From the NCBI GenBank assembly GCA_002359315.1, contig DEMS01000039.1, positions 1-16,068 of the forward strand: DNA of 16,068 nucleotides, given 5' to 3'. The position numbers and the translations under genes were made by a program. Source of the stretch: Bacteroidetes bacterium UBA2664. Lineage in GTDB: Bacteria > Bacteroidota > Rhodothermia > Balneolales > Balneolaceae. How positions within the stretch are numbered: position 1 is the first letter of the stretch; each line of letters starts with the position of its first letter. The notes beneath the pieces were generated by a model. That model ran no database searches. It was not told where the DNA came from and was given only the letters and a program-made list of their open reading frames with translations. Shown here piece by piece: positions 1-5,842 of the stretch.

Positions 1-360
1 AATGTGCTCGCGCGTCTGTGGCATCTGCCCGTCAGTGGCGGCAACCACCAGGATCGCACCGTCCATCTGTGCTGCACCCGTTACCATGTTCTTCACATAG
101 TCGGCGTGACCCGGACAATCAACGTGCGCATAATGGCGCGCATCGGTTTCATACTCCACGTGAGCCGTTGCGATGGTAATTCCACGCTCTCGCTCCTCAG
201 GGGCATTGTCAATGTCTGCAAACTGCTTGGCCACACCACCATAGTGCTTTGCCATTACCGTGGTAATCGCAGCCGTTAATGTCGTCTTGCCGTGATCCAC
301 GTGTCCAATCGTTCCTACGTTTACGTGTGGTTTATTACGTTGAAATGTCTCTTTTGCCAT
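1..360 (-). CDS. tuf: Elongation factor Tu, N-terminal part (gene runs off the window)
   Basis: EF-Tu is the translational GTPase that brings aminoacyl-tRNA to the ribosome in the cytoplasm. The 120 visible residues start at an ATG (complement of 358-360) with MAKETFQRNKPHVNVGTIGH. They carry the P-loop GHVDHGKT, the switch I region ending RGITI, the G3 motif DCPGH and the following NMVTGAAQMDGAILVV stretch, all diagnostic of the GTPase domain. The reading frame is open to the window edge, so about two thirds of the protein, including the G4 NKxD motif and domains 2 and 3, lies outside. Only 48 bp separate the start from a tRNA-Thr gene transcribed in the same direction, so tuf is probably expressed as the last gene of a tRNA-tuf transcript. 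No clear Shine-Dalgarno sequence precedes the ATG. The identification is certain; whether this is the only tuf copy cannot be seen. Confidence 0.98.
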   Translation of the reverse strand, partial: MAKETFQRNKPHVNVGTIGHVDHGKTTLTAAITTVMAKHYGGVAKQFADIDNAPEERERGITIATAHVEYETDARHYAHVDCPGHADYVKNMVTGAAQMDGAILVVAATDGQMPQTREHI

Positions 361-408
361 GGTTAAAAATTACTTAATGTTTTATTAGTTTAAACGTACA
401 ACCTGAAG

Positions 409-480
<72 letters not shown>

Positions 481-491
481 TGGTTTCAGAG

Positions 492-564
492 AGCGGGCGA
501 TCGGACTCGAACCGACAACATTCACCTTGGAAGGGTGACGCTCTACCAATTGAGCTACGCCCGC
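492..564 (-). tRNA. tRNA-Gly (anticodon TCC)
   Basis: A 73-nt cloverleaf on the minus strand: acceptor GCGGGCG/CGCCCGC, D arm GCTC/GAGC with AATTGGTA loop, anticodon stem TCACC/GGTGA around loop CTTCCAA (anticodon TCC), T loop TTCGAGT. It reads GGA and GGG. CCA is not encoded. It lies 11 bp from tRNA-Thr(GGT) and matches the position of glyT in the E. coli tufB operon. Confidence 0.97.
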
Positions 565-650
565 ATGGTTTAAAATTTCGAAAATCAAATTTCTGTCATT
601 TTTGTTTGGTTAATTTGAAATCTGAACTTCTGAATTTTAAATTCTTGCTG

Positions 651-733
651 TGGGGGGAGCAGGATTCGAACCTACGAAGGCTTACGCCAACAGATTTACA
701 GTCTGCCCCAGTTGGCCACTTTGGTATCCCCCC
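651..733 (-). tRNA. tRNA-Tyr (anticodon GTA)
   Basis: An 83-nt class II tRNA on the minus strand with acceptor stem GGGGGGA/TCCCCCC, anticodon stem CAGAC/TCTG-type pairing around TGTAAA (anticodon GTA), a long variable arm (GTTGGCGTAAGCC region) and T loop TTCGAAT. The long variable arm together with GTA identifies tyrosine. CCA is not encoded. An AT-rich spacer of 86 bp separates it from tRNA-Gly, much longer than the other spacers in this cluster; that spacer holds the small palindrome GAATTTTAAATTC at 632-644. Confidence 0.96.
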
Positions 734-752
734 ATTTTCAGTGGTTGCACAG

Positions 753-824
753 AGCCAGTGGCCGGATTTGAACCGACGACCGGCGGTTTACAAAACCGCT
801 GCTCTACCCCTGAGCTACACTGGC
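753..824 (-). tRNA. tRNA-Thr (anticodon TGT)
   Basis: A 72-nt cloverleaf on the minus strand: acceptor GCCAGTG/CACTGGC, D arm GCTC/GAGC, anticodon stem GCGGT/ACCGC around loop TTTGTAA (anticodon TGT), T stem GTCGG/CCGGC with loop TTCAAAT. It reads ACA and ACG. CCA is not encoded. It is the first gene of the tRNA-tuf cluster in transcription order, equivalent in place to E. coli thrU, and a promoter is visible about 110 bp upstream. Confidence 0.97.
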
Positions 825-933
825 TGATCAAAATGTCAAAACTTCCACTTTCTGCTCTATTACCCTCTCTAACAGCTTTTAAATAATTCTTAGCGTCAGA
901 TAGGCGTAATTTTCCCACAAGTGAAAGACCTGA

Positions 934-962
934 ATGATAAAAATATCCTGCTTATTAGTCAA
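934..962 (-). promoter_or_regulatory. Probable sigma70-type promoter of the tRNA-tuf operon
   Basis: On the minus strand a TTGACT box (957-962) is followed after exactly 17 bp by TATCAT (934-939), a near-consensus -35/-10 pair. Transcription would start near 926 and run about 100 nt before tRNA-Thr(TGT). The -35 box lies only a few bases beyond the stop codon of the DedA gene, so the tRNA operon seems to have its own promoter packed against the end of the ispD-ispF-dedA operon. The call is from sequence match only. Confidence 0.6.
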
Positions 963-968
963 CTTTTA

Positions 969-1613
969 TTATTCTTTTTTTAATTCTTTTTTCTTCGGTT
1001 TCCTAAAGCGCCTGTAGAGAATCCACCCCCCGATAAAAAGGACAAGCATGGATAAGATAATCCATCCATAGACATTCAGATAACCGCCGATCACCTGCCA
1101 GTTTTCATGGACAATATATCCCAGCCCGATCAGGATGGTATTCCAAATAAGAGAACTGACCGTTGCGCTGACAATGGTCGGATACGCCTTTGTCTTGGTG
1201 ATGCCCGCCGTCAGGGATATCACCGATCGGGTACCGGCTAAAAATCGGTTGGCTAAAATCACTTTTTGTCCCCAGCGAGCCATCCAGCGTTTCGCCCTGT
1301 CAAAATACTTGATATCAAAAAACCGCATCATCCAGAATTTTTTACGCTGGATCGCGATCTGATCCCCAAAGTGAGCACCGATGGCATACATGCTCATGAA
1401 CCCTAAGACGGAGGCAACGGTCGTACCCATTAAAATGGGCACAAATTCAACGACCTGTTCTGCCGCTAAATACCCACCAAAAACGATGAGCACATCTCCG
1501 GGGACAGGCGGAATCACATTTTCCAGATAGGCTACCAGACAAAATATTATGTAGATACTCATGGGCGACAGTGAAGAGATCCACTCCACAAGGTATAACG
1601 TATACTCTTCCAT
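969..1613 (-). CDS. DedA-family (SNARE-associated) integral membrane protein
   Basis: A 214-residue membrane protein of usual DedA length. The family hallmark ENVIPPVPGD is at residues 31-40, where E31 and D40 are the conserved acidic residues, in the re-entrant region after the first hydrophobic segment. The second hallmark, NRFLAGTRS with R123 and R129, precedes SLTAGI. Hydrophobic stretches follow near 143-165 and 180-200, and the C-terminus is strongly basic (RRFRKPKKKELKKE), as expected for a cytoplasmic tail. DedA proteins are needed for envelope integrity and proton-motive-force homeostasis, and some family members (UptA-like) recycle undecaprenyl phosphate across the inner membrane. 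The exact substrate here is not determined. The gene starts 3 bp after the ispF stop codon and is the last gene of ispD-ispF-dedA. A link between MEP-pathway isoprenoid supply and lipid-carrier recycling is plausible but inferred. Confidence 0.9.
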   Translation of the reverse strand: MEEYTLYLVEWISSLSPMSIYIIFCLVAYLENVIPPVPGDVLIVFGGYLAAEQVVEFVPILMGTTVASVLGFMSMYAIGAHFGDQIAIQRKKFWMMRFFDIKYFDRAKRWMARWGQKVILANRFLAGTRSVISLTAGITKTKAYPTIVSATVSSLIWNTILIGLGYIVHENWQVIGGYLNVYGWIILSMLVLFIGGWILYRRFRKPKKKELKKE

Positions 1614-1616
1614 TAA

Positions 1617-2099
1617 CTAACCCTTCTCCTCCAACAGTACCACTGCATGCACAGCAATGCCTTCTTCTCTTCCCACAAAACCCATTTTCTCACTCGTGGT
1701 TGCCTTAATTGAAATCTGACCCTCACTGCATTTCAAAATCTCCGCCACACGTTTCCTGATTGTTAATATGTGCGGGTTTAACTTTGGAATTTCAGCTACG
1801 ACTGTAACGTCTGTATTTACCAAAACATATCCGCGATCCCGGATCAGCTGATAACAGTTTTGAAGCAGTACGCTGCTATCTGCATTTTTAAAGGCGGGGT
1901 CGGTGTCCGGAAAGTGTGTGCCGATATCACCCAGTGCCAAAGCGCCCAGCAGGGCATCTGTAATGGAGTGCAGCAGAACATCGGCATCGGAGTGACCCTT
2001 CAGCCCTTTTTCAGAGTCTATTTTAATCCCGCCCAGTATCAACTCTCTCCCCTCTTCAAAGGGGTGCACATCGTAGCCGAGACCGATCCTGAAACTCAT
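1617..2099 (-). CDS. ispF: 2-C-methyl-D-erythritol 2,4-cyclodiphosphate synthase
   Basis: IspF converts CDP-ME 2-phosphate to MEcPP with release of CMP, the fifth step of the MEP isoprenoid pathway, in the cytoplasm as a homotrimer. At 160 residues it has the usual length. Visible motifs: GYDVHPF near the N-terminus (D and H are metal ligands), GHSDADVLLHSITDALLGA with the third metal-binding His, GDIGTHFPDTDP, TDVTVVAEIPKL, and the C-terminal ATTSEKMGFVGREEGIAVHA signature. The ATG overlaps the ispD stop codon as ATGA (2096-2099), which implies translational coupling. The DedA gene follows after 3 bp. The fused IspDF found in some bacteria is not present here: the two proteins are separate, in adjacent overlapping frames. 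Confidence 0.97.
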   Translation of the reverse strand: MSFRIGLGYDVHPFEEGRELILGGIKIDSEKGLKGHSDADVLLHSITDALLGALALGDIGTHFPDTDPAFKNADSSVLLQNCYQLIRDRGYVLVNTDVTVVAEIPKLNPHILTIRKRVAEILKCSEGQISIKATTSEKMGFVGREEGIAVHAVVLLEEKG

Positions 2100-2794
2100 A
2101 GATGTCCTTCTTTTTGTAGCCAGCCTGCTATTTGCAGATCAAGGGGAAATGTGATTTTAAAATTTTTCGATGAGCCTTCAACGAGTACCACTTTGCCGCC
2201 GATCTGCTCCACCAGTGAAGAGTCATCGGAACCCATCAGTTTATACTGTTCGGCATGGTCGTAGGCCTCCCTCAGTAAGGCTGCCCAAAAAACCTGTGGC
2301 GTTTGAGCATGCCACATACTGTTTCGATCCGGTGTTTTTAAAATCTCCTGGCTGGAGCCTGCAATTTTGATCGTATCTTTTGCGGGCACGGCCAGAACCG
2401 CTCCTCCCCATCGCGACGCACTTTCTATACACTTTTCAATATCTTTCGGATCTACAAAGGGACGTACCGCATCATGCACTGCAATCAATCCTGTTTTTCC
2501 GGATATCATTTTTAATGCATTTCGAATAGAATCCTGACGCTCCTTCCCCCCTTCAACAACCACCGTTCTGATCTCCGGAAAAACCTGATTTAATATGTCA
2601 CGGGTCGGTTCAACATATGCCGCAGAAGTGGAAACAATGACCTCTCCCAATCCGGATACATTTTTAAATCGCCCAAGCGTAAGCTCCAGAATTGTTTTAC
2701 CGGAAATCTTCAGGTAGGGCTTGGGAGTCTCCCCCCCTATTCGCTCGCCTGCTCCCGCAGCAGGTACAATTAAAGCCAGCTGTTGATTGTCCAC
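2096..2794 (-). CDS. ispD: 2-C-methyl-D-erythritol 4-phosphate cytidylyltransferase
   Basis: IspD couples MEP to CTP, giving CDP-ME, the third step of the MEP pathway. The 232-residue protein begins with the nucleotide-binding stretch LALIVPAAGAGERIGGETPK (Gly-rich loop plus conserved R and K). Further motifs are GGKERQDSIRNAL, HDAVRPFVDP, KDTIK, TPDRNSMWHAQTPQVF, GSDDSSLVE and NFKITFPLDL, all in family order. The start is GTG (complement of 2792-2794): an in-frame TGA lies only 9 bases upstream and there is no ATG between, so GTG is the only reasonable choice. It is the first gene of ispD-ispF-dedA and overlaps ispF by 4 bp. The operon promoter should lie in the 288-bp spacer at 2795-3082, but I could not identify it with confidence. 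Confidence 0.97.
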   Translation of the reverse strand: MDNQQLALIVPAAGAGERIGGETPKPYLKISGKTILELTLGRFKNVSGLGEVIVSTSAAYVEPTRDILNQVFPEIRTVVVEGGKERQDSIRNALKMISGKTGLIAVHDAVRPFVDPKDIEKCIESASRWGGAVLAVPAKDTIKIAGSSQEILKTPDRNSMWHAQTPQVFWAALLREAYDHAEQYKLMGSDDSSLVEQIGGKVVLVEGSSKNFKITFPLDLQIAGWLQKEGHL

Positions 2795-2809
2795 GATTAT
2801 TGTTCAGTA

Positions 2810-2999
2810 GTTATTGAATCCATTTTGGAACCGTTTAAGAATCCGCGATTCATCGCCGGTTAAATTCTTATCACTAATTATCAATCCGTATGTGACCGAT
2901 ATTGAAACTGCATTACATCTTAAATTGAATCCGCTAAAGTACCGGCATTGCTCAGCTATCTAACCGGCATTGACTAAGTTATTGAATCCAATTGGATTC
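2810..2999. repeat. Short direct repeats and a 16-bp palindrome in the ispD-queA spacer
   Basis: The 2795-3082 spacer contains no credible gene. GTTATTGAATCCA occurs twice (2810-2822 and 2978-2990), ACCGGCATTG occurs twice (2941-2950 and 2963-2972), and ATTGAATC recurs near 2934 and 3070. The second 13-mer runs into a perfect palindrome, GAATCCAATTGGATTC, at 2984-2999. These are direct observations. Whether they are operator sites or the decayed remains of a repeat is not known. Confidence 0.6.
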
Positions 3000-3076
3000 G
3001 CAATTTATAGAAACAATATTGCAACACAAATTAAATAATCAGGAGTTCATTGCAAGTTAAAAAGCCACATTGAATC

Positions 3077-3100
3077 GCAATGCTACAGAATCAGCATTGC
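3077..3100 (-). terminator. Possible terminator hairpin at the end of queA
   Basis: GCAATGCT (3077-3084) and AGCATTGC (3093-3100) form an 8-bp perfect stem with an 8-nt loop that spans the queA stop codon (complement of 3083-3085). On the minus strand a CTTTTT run follows about 15 nt after the stem, farther than in a textbook intrinsic terminator. It could act as a weak terminator or mRNA 3' stabiliser. Confidence 0.3.
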
Positions 3101-4129
3101 ATCGCCGAATGAGAAAAATTTATAATCTTTTTCAAGAGCTTCCTTATAGGAGCTTTTTATAAATTCAAACCCACCAAATGCAGCGGCAAGCATCAGCAAT
3201 GTCGACTCCGGCCGGTGGAAATTCGTGATCACGGCTTCCGTGATTTTAAAATTGTAATCAGGGTAGATAAATTTATCCGTCCATCCGGTCCCCGCTTTCG
3301 ACATGCCACTGGCCATCACACTCGTTTCGATCACTCTCACCGCAGATGTACCGCAGGCAACCACTTTGTGCTTTTTACTTTTGAGAGCTTCGTTAATCCG
3401 GTCAGATGATTCTTTCGAGATATAATAATTCTCAGAATCCATTCTGTGTTTCGTTAGATCTTCTACTTCTACCGGACGGAATGTGCCCCACCCGATGTGA
3501 AGTGTCACAGGAACAAAATCGACTCCTTTTTTCTTCAGTTTAGCTACCAGCTCGTCAGTAAAATGCATTCCGGCTGTAGGCGCGGCCACCGCACCTCTCT
3601 CCTTGGCAAAAATTGTTTGATAACTCTCCTTATCCGAATCTTTCGGCTCTCTTTCAATGTATGGAGGCAGCGGCATATCCCCGATGGTATCCAGCCGCTC
3701 ATAGAGATCTTCGTTGGGTCCGTCATAAAGAAAACGAATCGTCCGGCCGCGTGATGTGGTATTATCCACAACTTCAGCCATCAGGTCCTCTCCAAAATAG
3801 AGTTTATTCCCAATTCTGATTTTACGGGCCGGTTCAACCAGCACATCCCACAACATGTTTTCAGGCTGCAGTTCTCTCAAAAGAAAAACTTCAATATCTG
3901 CTTCTGTTTTCTCCTTTTTCCCCTTCAATTTAGCCGGGAAAACTTTGGTATTATTATAAACGACTACATCACCCTCATTGAGGTATTTGTGTATATCAGA
4001 GAATTTTTCGTGCTTGATACTTTTATCTTCACGATTCAAAACCATTAATTTAGAACTGTCTCTCGGGCTCTGTGGTTCTTCAGGTACATTAAATTCGTCG
4101 ATTTCAAACTTGAAATCAGTCAATTTCAT
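3083..4129 (-). CDS. queA: S-adenosylmethionine:tRNA ribosyltransferase-isomerase
   Basis: QueA transfers and isomerises the ribosyl part of SAM onto preQ1 at position 34 of tRNAs with GUN anticodons, giving epoxyqueuosine, in the cytoplasm. The 348-residue protein has the family's usual length and signatures: SPRDSSKLMVL near residue 22, GDVVVYNNTKVFPAKLKG, GAVAAPTAGMHFT, LHIGWGTFRPV followed by HRM, ACGTSAVRVIET, and TNFHRPESTLLMLAAAFGG near the C-terminus. I chose the ATG at 4129 (MKLTDFKFEIDEF), where homologues usually begin; an in-frame TTG two codons upstream (4135) is possible but less likely. A TATTAT box on the minus strand at 4180-4185 may be its -10 element. It is transcribed away from the 4346 gene, with a large inverted repeat between them. 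The tRNA-Tyr(GTA) in this window is among the expected substrates of queuosine modification. Confidence 0.96.
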   Translation of the reverse strand: MKLTDFKFEIDEFNVPEEPQSPRDSSKLMVLNREDKSIKHEKFSDIHKYLNEGDVVVYNNTKVFPAKLKGKKEKTEADIEVFLLRELQPENMLWDVLVEPARKIRIGNKLYFGEDLMAEVVDNTTSRGRTIRFLYDGPNEDLYERLDTIGDMPLPPYIEREPKDSDKESYQTIFAKERGAVAAPTAGMHFTDELVAKLKKKGVDFVPVTLHIGWGTFRPVEVEDLTKHRMDSENYYISKESSDRINEALKSKKHKVVACGTSAVRVIETSVMASGMSKAGTGWTDKFIYPDYNFKITEAVITNFHRPESTLLMLAAAFGGFEFIKSSYKEALEKDYKFFSFGDAMLIL

Positions 4130-4219
4130 TTTCAAAATAAGTAGAGATTTGATTTATATTTGACATCAGGTAAAGCTCGATAATATGCGCAATTTTTTGC
4201 AAAATTACAAGCTTAGAAA

Positions 4220-4268
4220 GTGATATGTGAAACGCGAGACGTCTCACGTCTCGCGTTTCACATATCAC
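4220..4268. repeat. 22-bp perfect inverted repeat in a divergent promoter region
   Basis: Positions 4220-4241 and 4247-4268 are exact reverse complements separated by TCTCA. The arm begins GTGATATGTGAAACGCG and continues GAGACG. The stem is far more stable than usual regulatory dyads, and it lies between two genes that diverge (queA on minus, the exported protein on plus), so it is not in the normal place for a terminator. It could be a member of a dispersed palindromic repeat family, a strong operator, or an attenuating leader hairpin. No T-tract flanks it on either side. Confidence 0.9.
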
Positions 4269-4300
4269 ATCTCACCTTTTCATTTCATTCCACTTTTCTG

Positions 4301-4306
4301 TATAAT
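4301..4306 (+). promoter_or_regulatory. Candidate -10 box for the 4346-5734 gene cluster
   Basis: A perfect TATAAT at 4301-4306 lies 40 bp before the ATG at 4346. Seventeen bases upstream is only TTTCAT (4278-4283), a poor -35, so the promoter would be weak or activator-dependent. The 22-bp inverted repeat ends 33 bp upstream of this box, close enough to influence transcription. Confidence 0.4.
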
Positions 4307-4345
4307 TAATACGTACCAAATGCGTTTGTTAAGAAACACGATCCT

Positions 4346-4849
4346 ATGACAAAGAAATTATCCCTTATAGCAATTCTATTTTTCGCAACAACCATCATCG
4401 CGGAAGCGCAGTTGAGAAAAGATCTGATGGTCCAGCCTGAGGTCTACTCGGCTTCTGTCACCCACTCCGGCAATCAAAACGCACCGGGCAGCTGGATGAA
4501 TCTGCTCAACATGACCATGAGTCACTCTTACTCCATGAATTTCAGTAATTTCGGCGGGAAGACTCAAAATTTGAATGCCTACACAAATCACATGTTTTTT
4601 GACATCAGCGATAGAATGAAAGCACAAGTGGATGTCTCACTGCTGCACTCCCCGTTTGGTAACAGTTTTATGAACAATGATAACCTTGGAACACAAATTA
4701 TTATTGATCAGGCCAGACTCGATTTTAAACTTACTGAGAATTCATCCCTTACATTTCAATTTTCTCAAAGGCCTGCTTACTACGGCATGAGTCCATACGG
4801 AAGAAGCAACAGCTTCTCCCCCTATCATAGAATGGTTCCAGGATTTTAA
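4346..4849 (+). CDS. Exported protein of unknown function, possibly outer-membrane associated
   Basis: I do not recognise this 167-residue protein. It starts with a clear signal peptide (MTKK, then a hydrophobic core LSLIAILFFATTIIA, with likely cleavage after AEA before QLRKDL). The mature part has many Ser, Asn, Met and aromatic residues in alternating stretches such as LNMTMSHSYSMNFSNF and LDFKLTENSSLTFQFSQRP, which suggest beta strands of a small outer-membrane or periplasmic beta protein. It ends with a glycine/proline/serine-rich tail (YYGMSPYGRSNSFSPYH). No lipobox is present. It ends 6 bp before the LytR_C-domain gene and 465 bp before rsfS, so the three are probably co-transcribed from a promoter near 4301. 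The exported location is well supported; the beta-rich outer-membrane reading is inference. Confidence 0.75.
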   Translation: MTKKLSLIAILFFATTIIAEAQLRKDLMVQPEVYSASVTHSGNQNAPGSWMNLLNMTMSHSYSMNFSNFGGKTQNLNAYTNHMFFDISDRMKAQVDVSLLHSPFGNSFMNNDNLGTQIIIDQARLDFKLTENSSLTFQFSQRPAYYGMSPYGRSNSFSPYHRMVPGF

Positions 4850-4855
4850 AACTGA

Positions 4856-5311
4856 ATGCCGAAAAAAGATTCAGAAAACAACCCTAATCACCTTCTGTTA
4901 AACGCTGCAATCAGTTTTTTGGGTGTTTTATTGCTTATTTTACTCTTCGCAATCGGAACCAGGATGCTCTATCCGCGAATTATGGCCGAACGGGAGGCCG
5001 TCGACCCGGCATTAATCAGCACCATCATTCAACTGGAAGTGCTGAACGGTTGTGGCGTAGCGGGTATCGCGAATCAATTTACAGACAGGCTCCGGGAATA
5101 TGGCTTTGACGTTGTCGAAAGCGGAAATTATGATCACTTTGATGTAGAGCAGAGTTTTGTAATTTCACGAAGCGGACAGATGGAAAATGCACGACGGGTG
5201 GCAAAAGCAATCGGAATCTCTGAACAAAATGTTATCATGGAATCCTCTCCCGATTTCTATCTTGATGTAACTTTAGTAATTGGCTCAGACTTTGAGTCAC
5301 TAAATCTTTAA
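4856..5311 (+). CDS. Membrane-anchored LytR C-terminal (LytR_C) domain protein
   Basis: A 151-residue protein with a short basic N-terminus (MPKKDSENNPN), one transmembrane helix at about residues 16-38 (LNAAISFLGVLLLILLFAIG), and a C-terminal LytR_C-type domain from about residue 60 to the end. The domain signature is IQLEVLNGCGVAGIANQFTD, followed by LREYGFDV and the DVTLVIGSDF ending. In LytR-CpsA-Psr proteins this domain follows a catalytic ligase domain. Here it stands alone, so this is not itself a cell-wall ligase. The topology implied is a single-pass inner-membrane protein with the domain on the periplasmic side. It is followed by rsfS after only 3 bp, a neighbour pairing I associate with LytR_C genes in FCB-group and other bacteria. 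Its biochemical role is unknown. Confidence 0.85.
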   Translation: MPKKDSENNPNHLLLNAAISFLGVLLLILLFAIGTRMLYPRIMAEREAVDPALISTIIQLEVLNGCGVAGIANQFTDRLREYGFDVVESGNYDHFDVEQSFVISRSGQMENARRVAKAIGISEQNVIMESSPDFYLDVTLVIGSDFESLNL

Positions 5312-5314
5312 ATT

Positions 5315-5734
5315 ATGCCTATGACACAATCTCCTGATACAACCCAATCGACATTTTCAACCGACTTTGAAAATAAGTCGGCAGATTCTGAACAACTTAT
5401 TCATTTGATCACTGAGGGACTCCTTGAAAAAAAAGGAAAAGATATTAAAGTTTTGGATGTACGGGATCTGACCACCCTGACCGATTATTTTGTGATCTGT
5501 CACGGTTCATCAGACACCCAGATTGGAGCACTGGCCAACAGTGCAATGGAGAAAGTAAAAGAGAACATTGGCGAAAATGTATGGCAGCGTGAGGGACTCG
5601 ATGCCAGGCGATGGATCATCCTGGATTATGTCAATGTTGTCGTGCATATTTTTAGTGAAGAGAAAAGAGAATATTATGGCATTGAAAGAATGTGGAACGA
5701 TGCCAAAATTACTGAAATATCAGATCCTGATTAG
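5315..5734 (+). CDS. rsfS: Ribosome silencing factor RsfS
   Basis: RsfS (RsfA/YbeB, DUF143) binds ribosomal protein uL14 on the 50S subunit and blocks subunit joining under nutrient limitation. The 139-residue protein has the full domain from about residue 27: LIHLITEGLLEKKGKDIKVLDV, LTTLTDYFVICHGSSDTQ, and the C-terminal GLDARRWIILDYVNVVVHIF with EKREYYGIERMWNDA, all classic for the family. An N-terminal extension of about 26 Ser/Thr/Asp-rich residues is likely disordered. A second ATG at 5321, two codons in, is an alternative start. It is the last gene of the 4346-5734 cluster; a 108-bp gap with no recognisable terminator separates it from the kinase gene. Confidence 0.95.
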   Translation: MPMTQSPDTTQSTFSTDFENKSADSEQLIHLITEGLLEKKGKDIKVLDVRDLTTLTDYFVICHGSSDTQIGALANSAMEKVKENIGENVWQREGLDARRWIILDYVNVVVHIFSEEKREYYGIERMWNDAKITEISDPD

Positions 5735-5842
5735 GATATATCGTACCTCAGGATGAACACGATGATATCACGGCTTTTTCATTTCGGGAATCCCTCTTTT
5801 CCATAAACCCTGTAATCCATTTCACTCTCCGGCACTTTCGCA

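Noticed and set aside
606..918. Open frames on both strands across the tRNA-Tyr and tRNA-Thr(TGT) region
   Set aside because: They run through two complete cloverleaf tRNA genes and their spacers; the peptides have no protein-like pattern.
2096..2099. Possible IspDF fusion
   Set aside because: ispD has its own TGA stop and ispF its own ATG in a different frame with an ATGA overlap, so they are two proteins.
1860..2264. A 134-codon plus-strand frame over ispF and ispD
   Set aside because: It is antisense to two well-supported overlapping genes and its Cys/Gln-rich translation matches no protein pattern.
4129..4135. TTG start two codons upstream of the queA ATG
   Set aside because: The ATG gives MKLTDF, the usual N-terminus, and no ribosome binding site favours the TTG.
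5735..5842. Possible small gene or regulatory RNA between rsfS and the kinase
   Set aside because: No frame with a plausible start, no stable hairpin and no promoter match were visible in this 108-bp gap.
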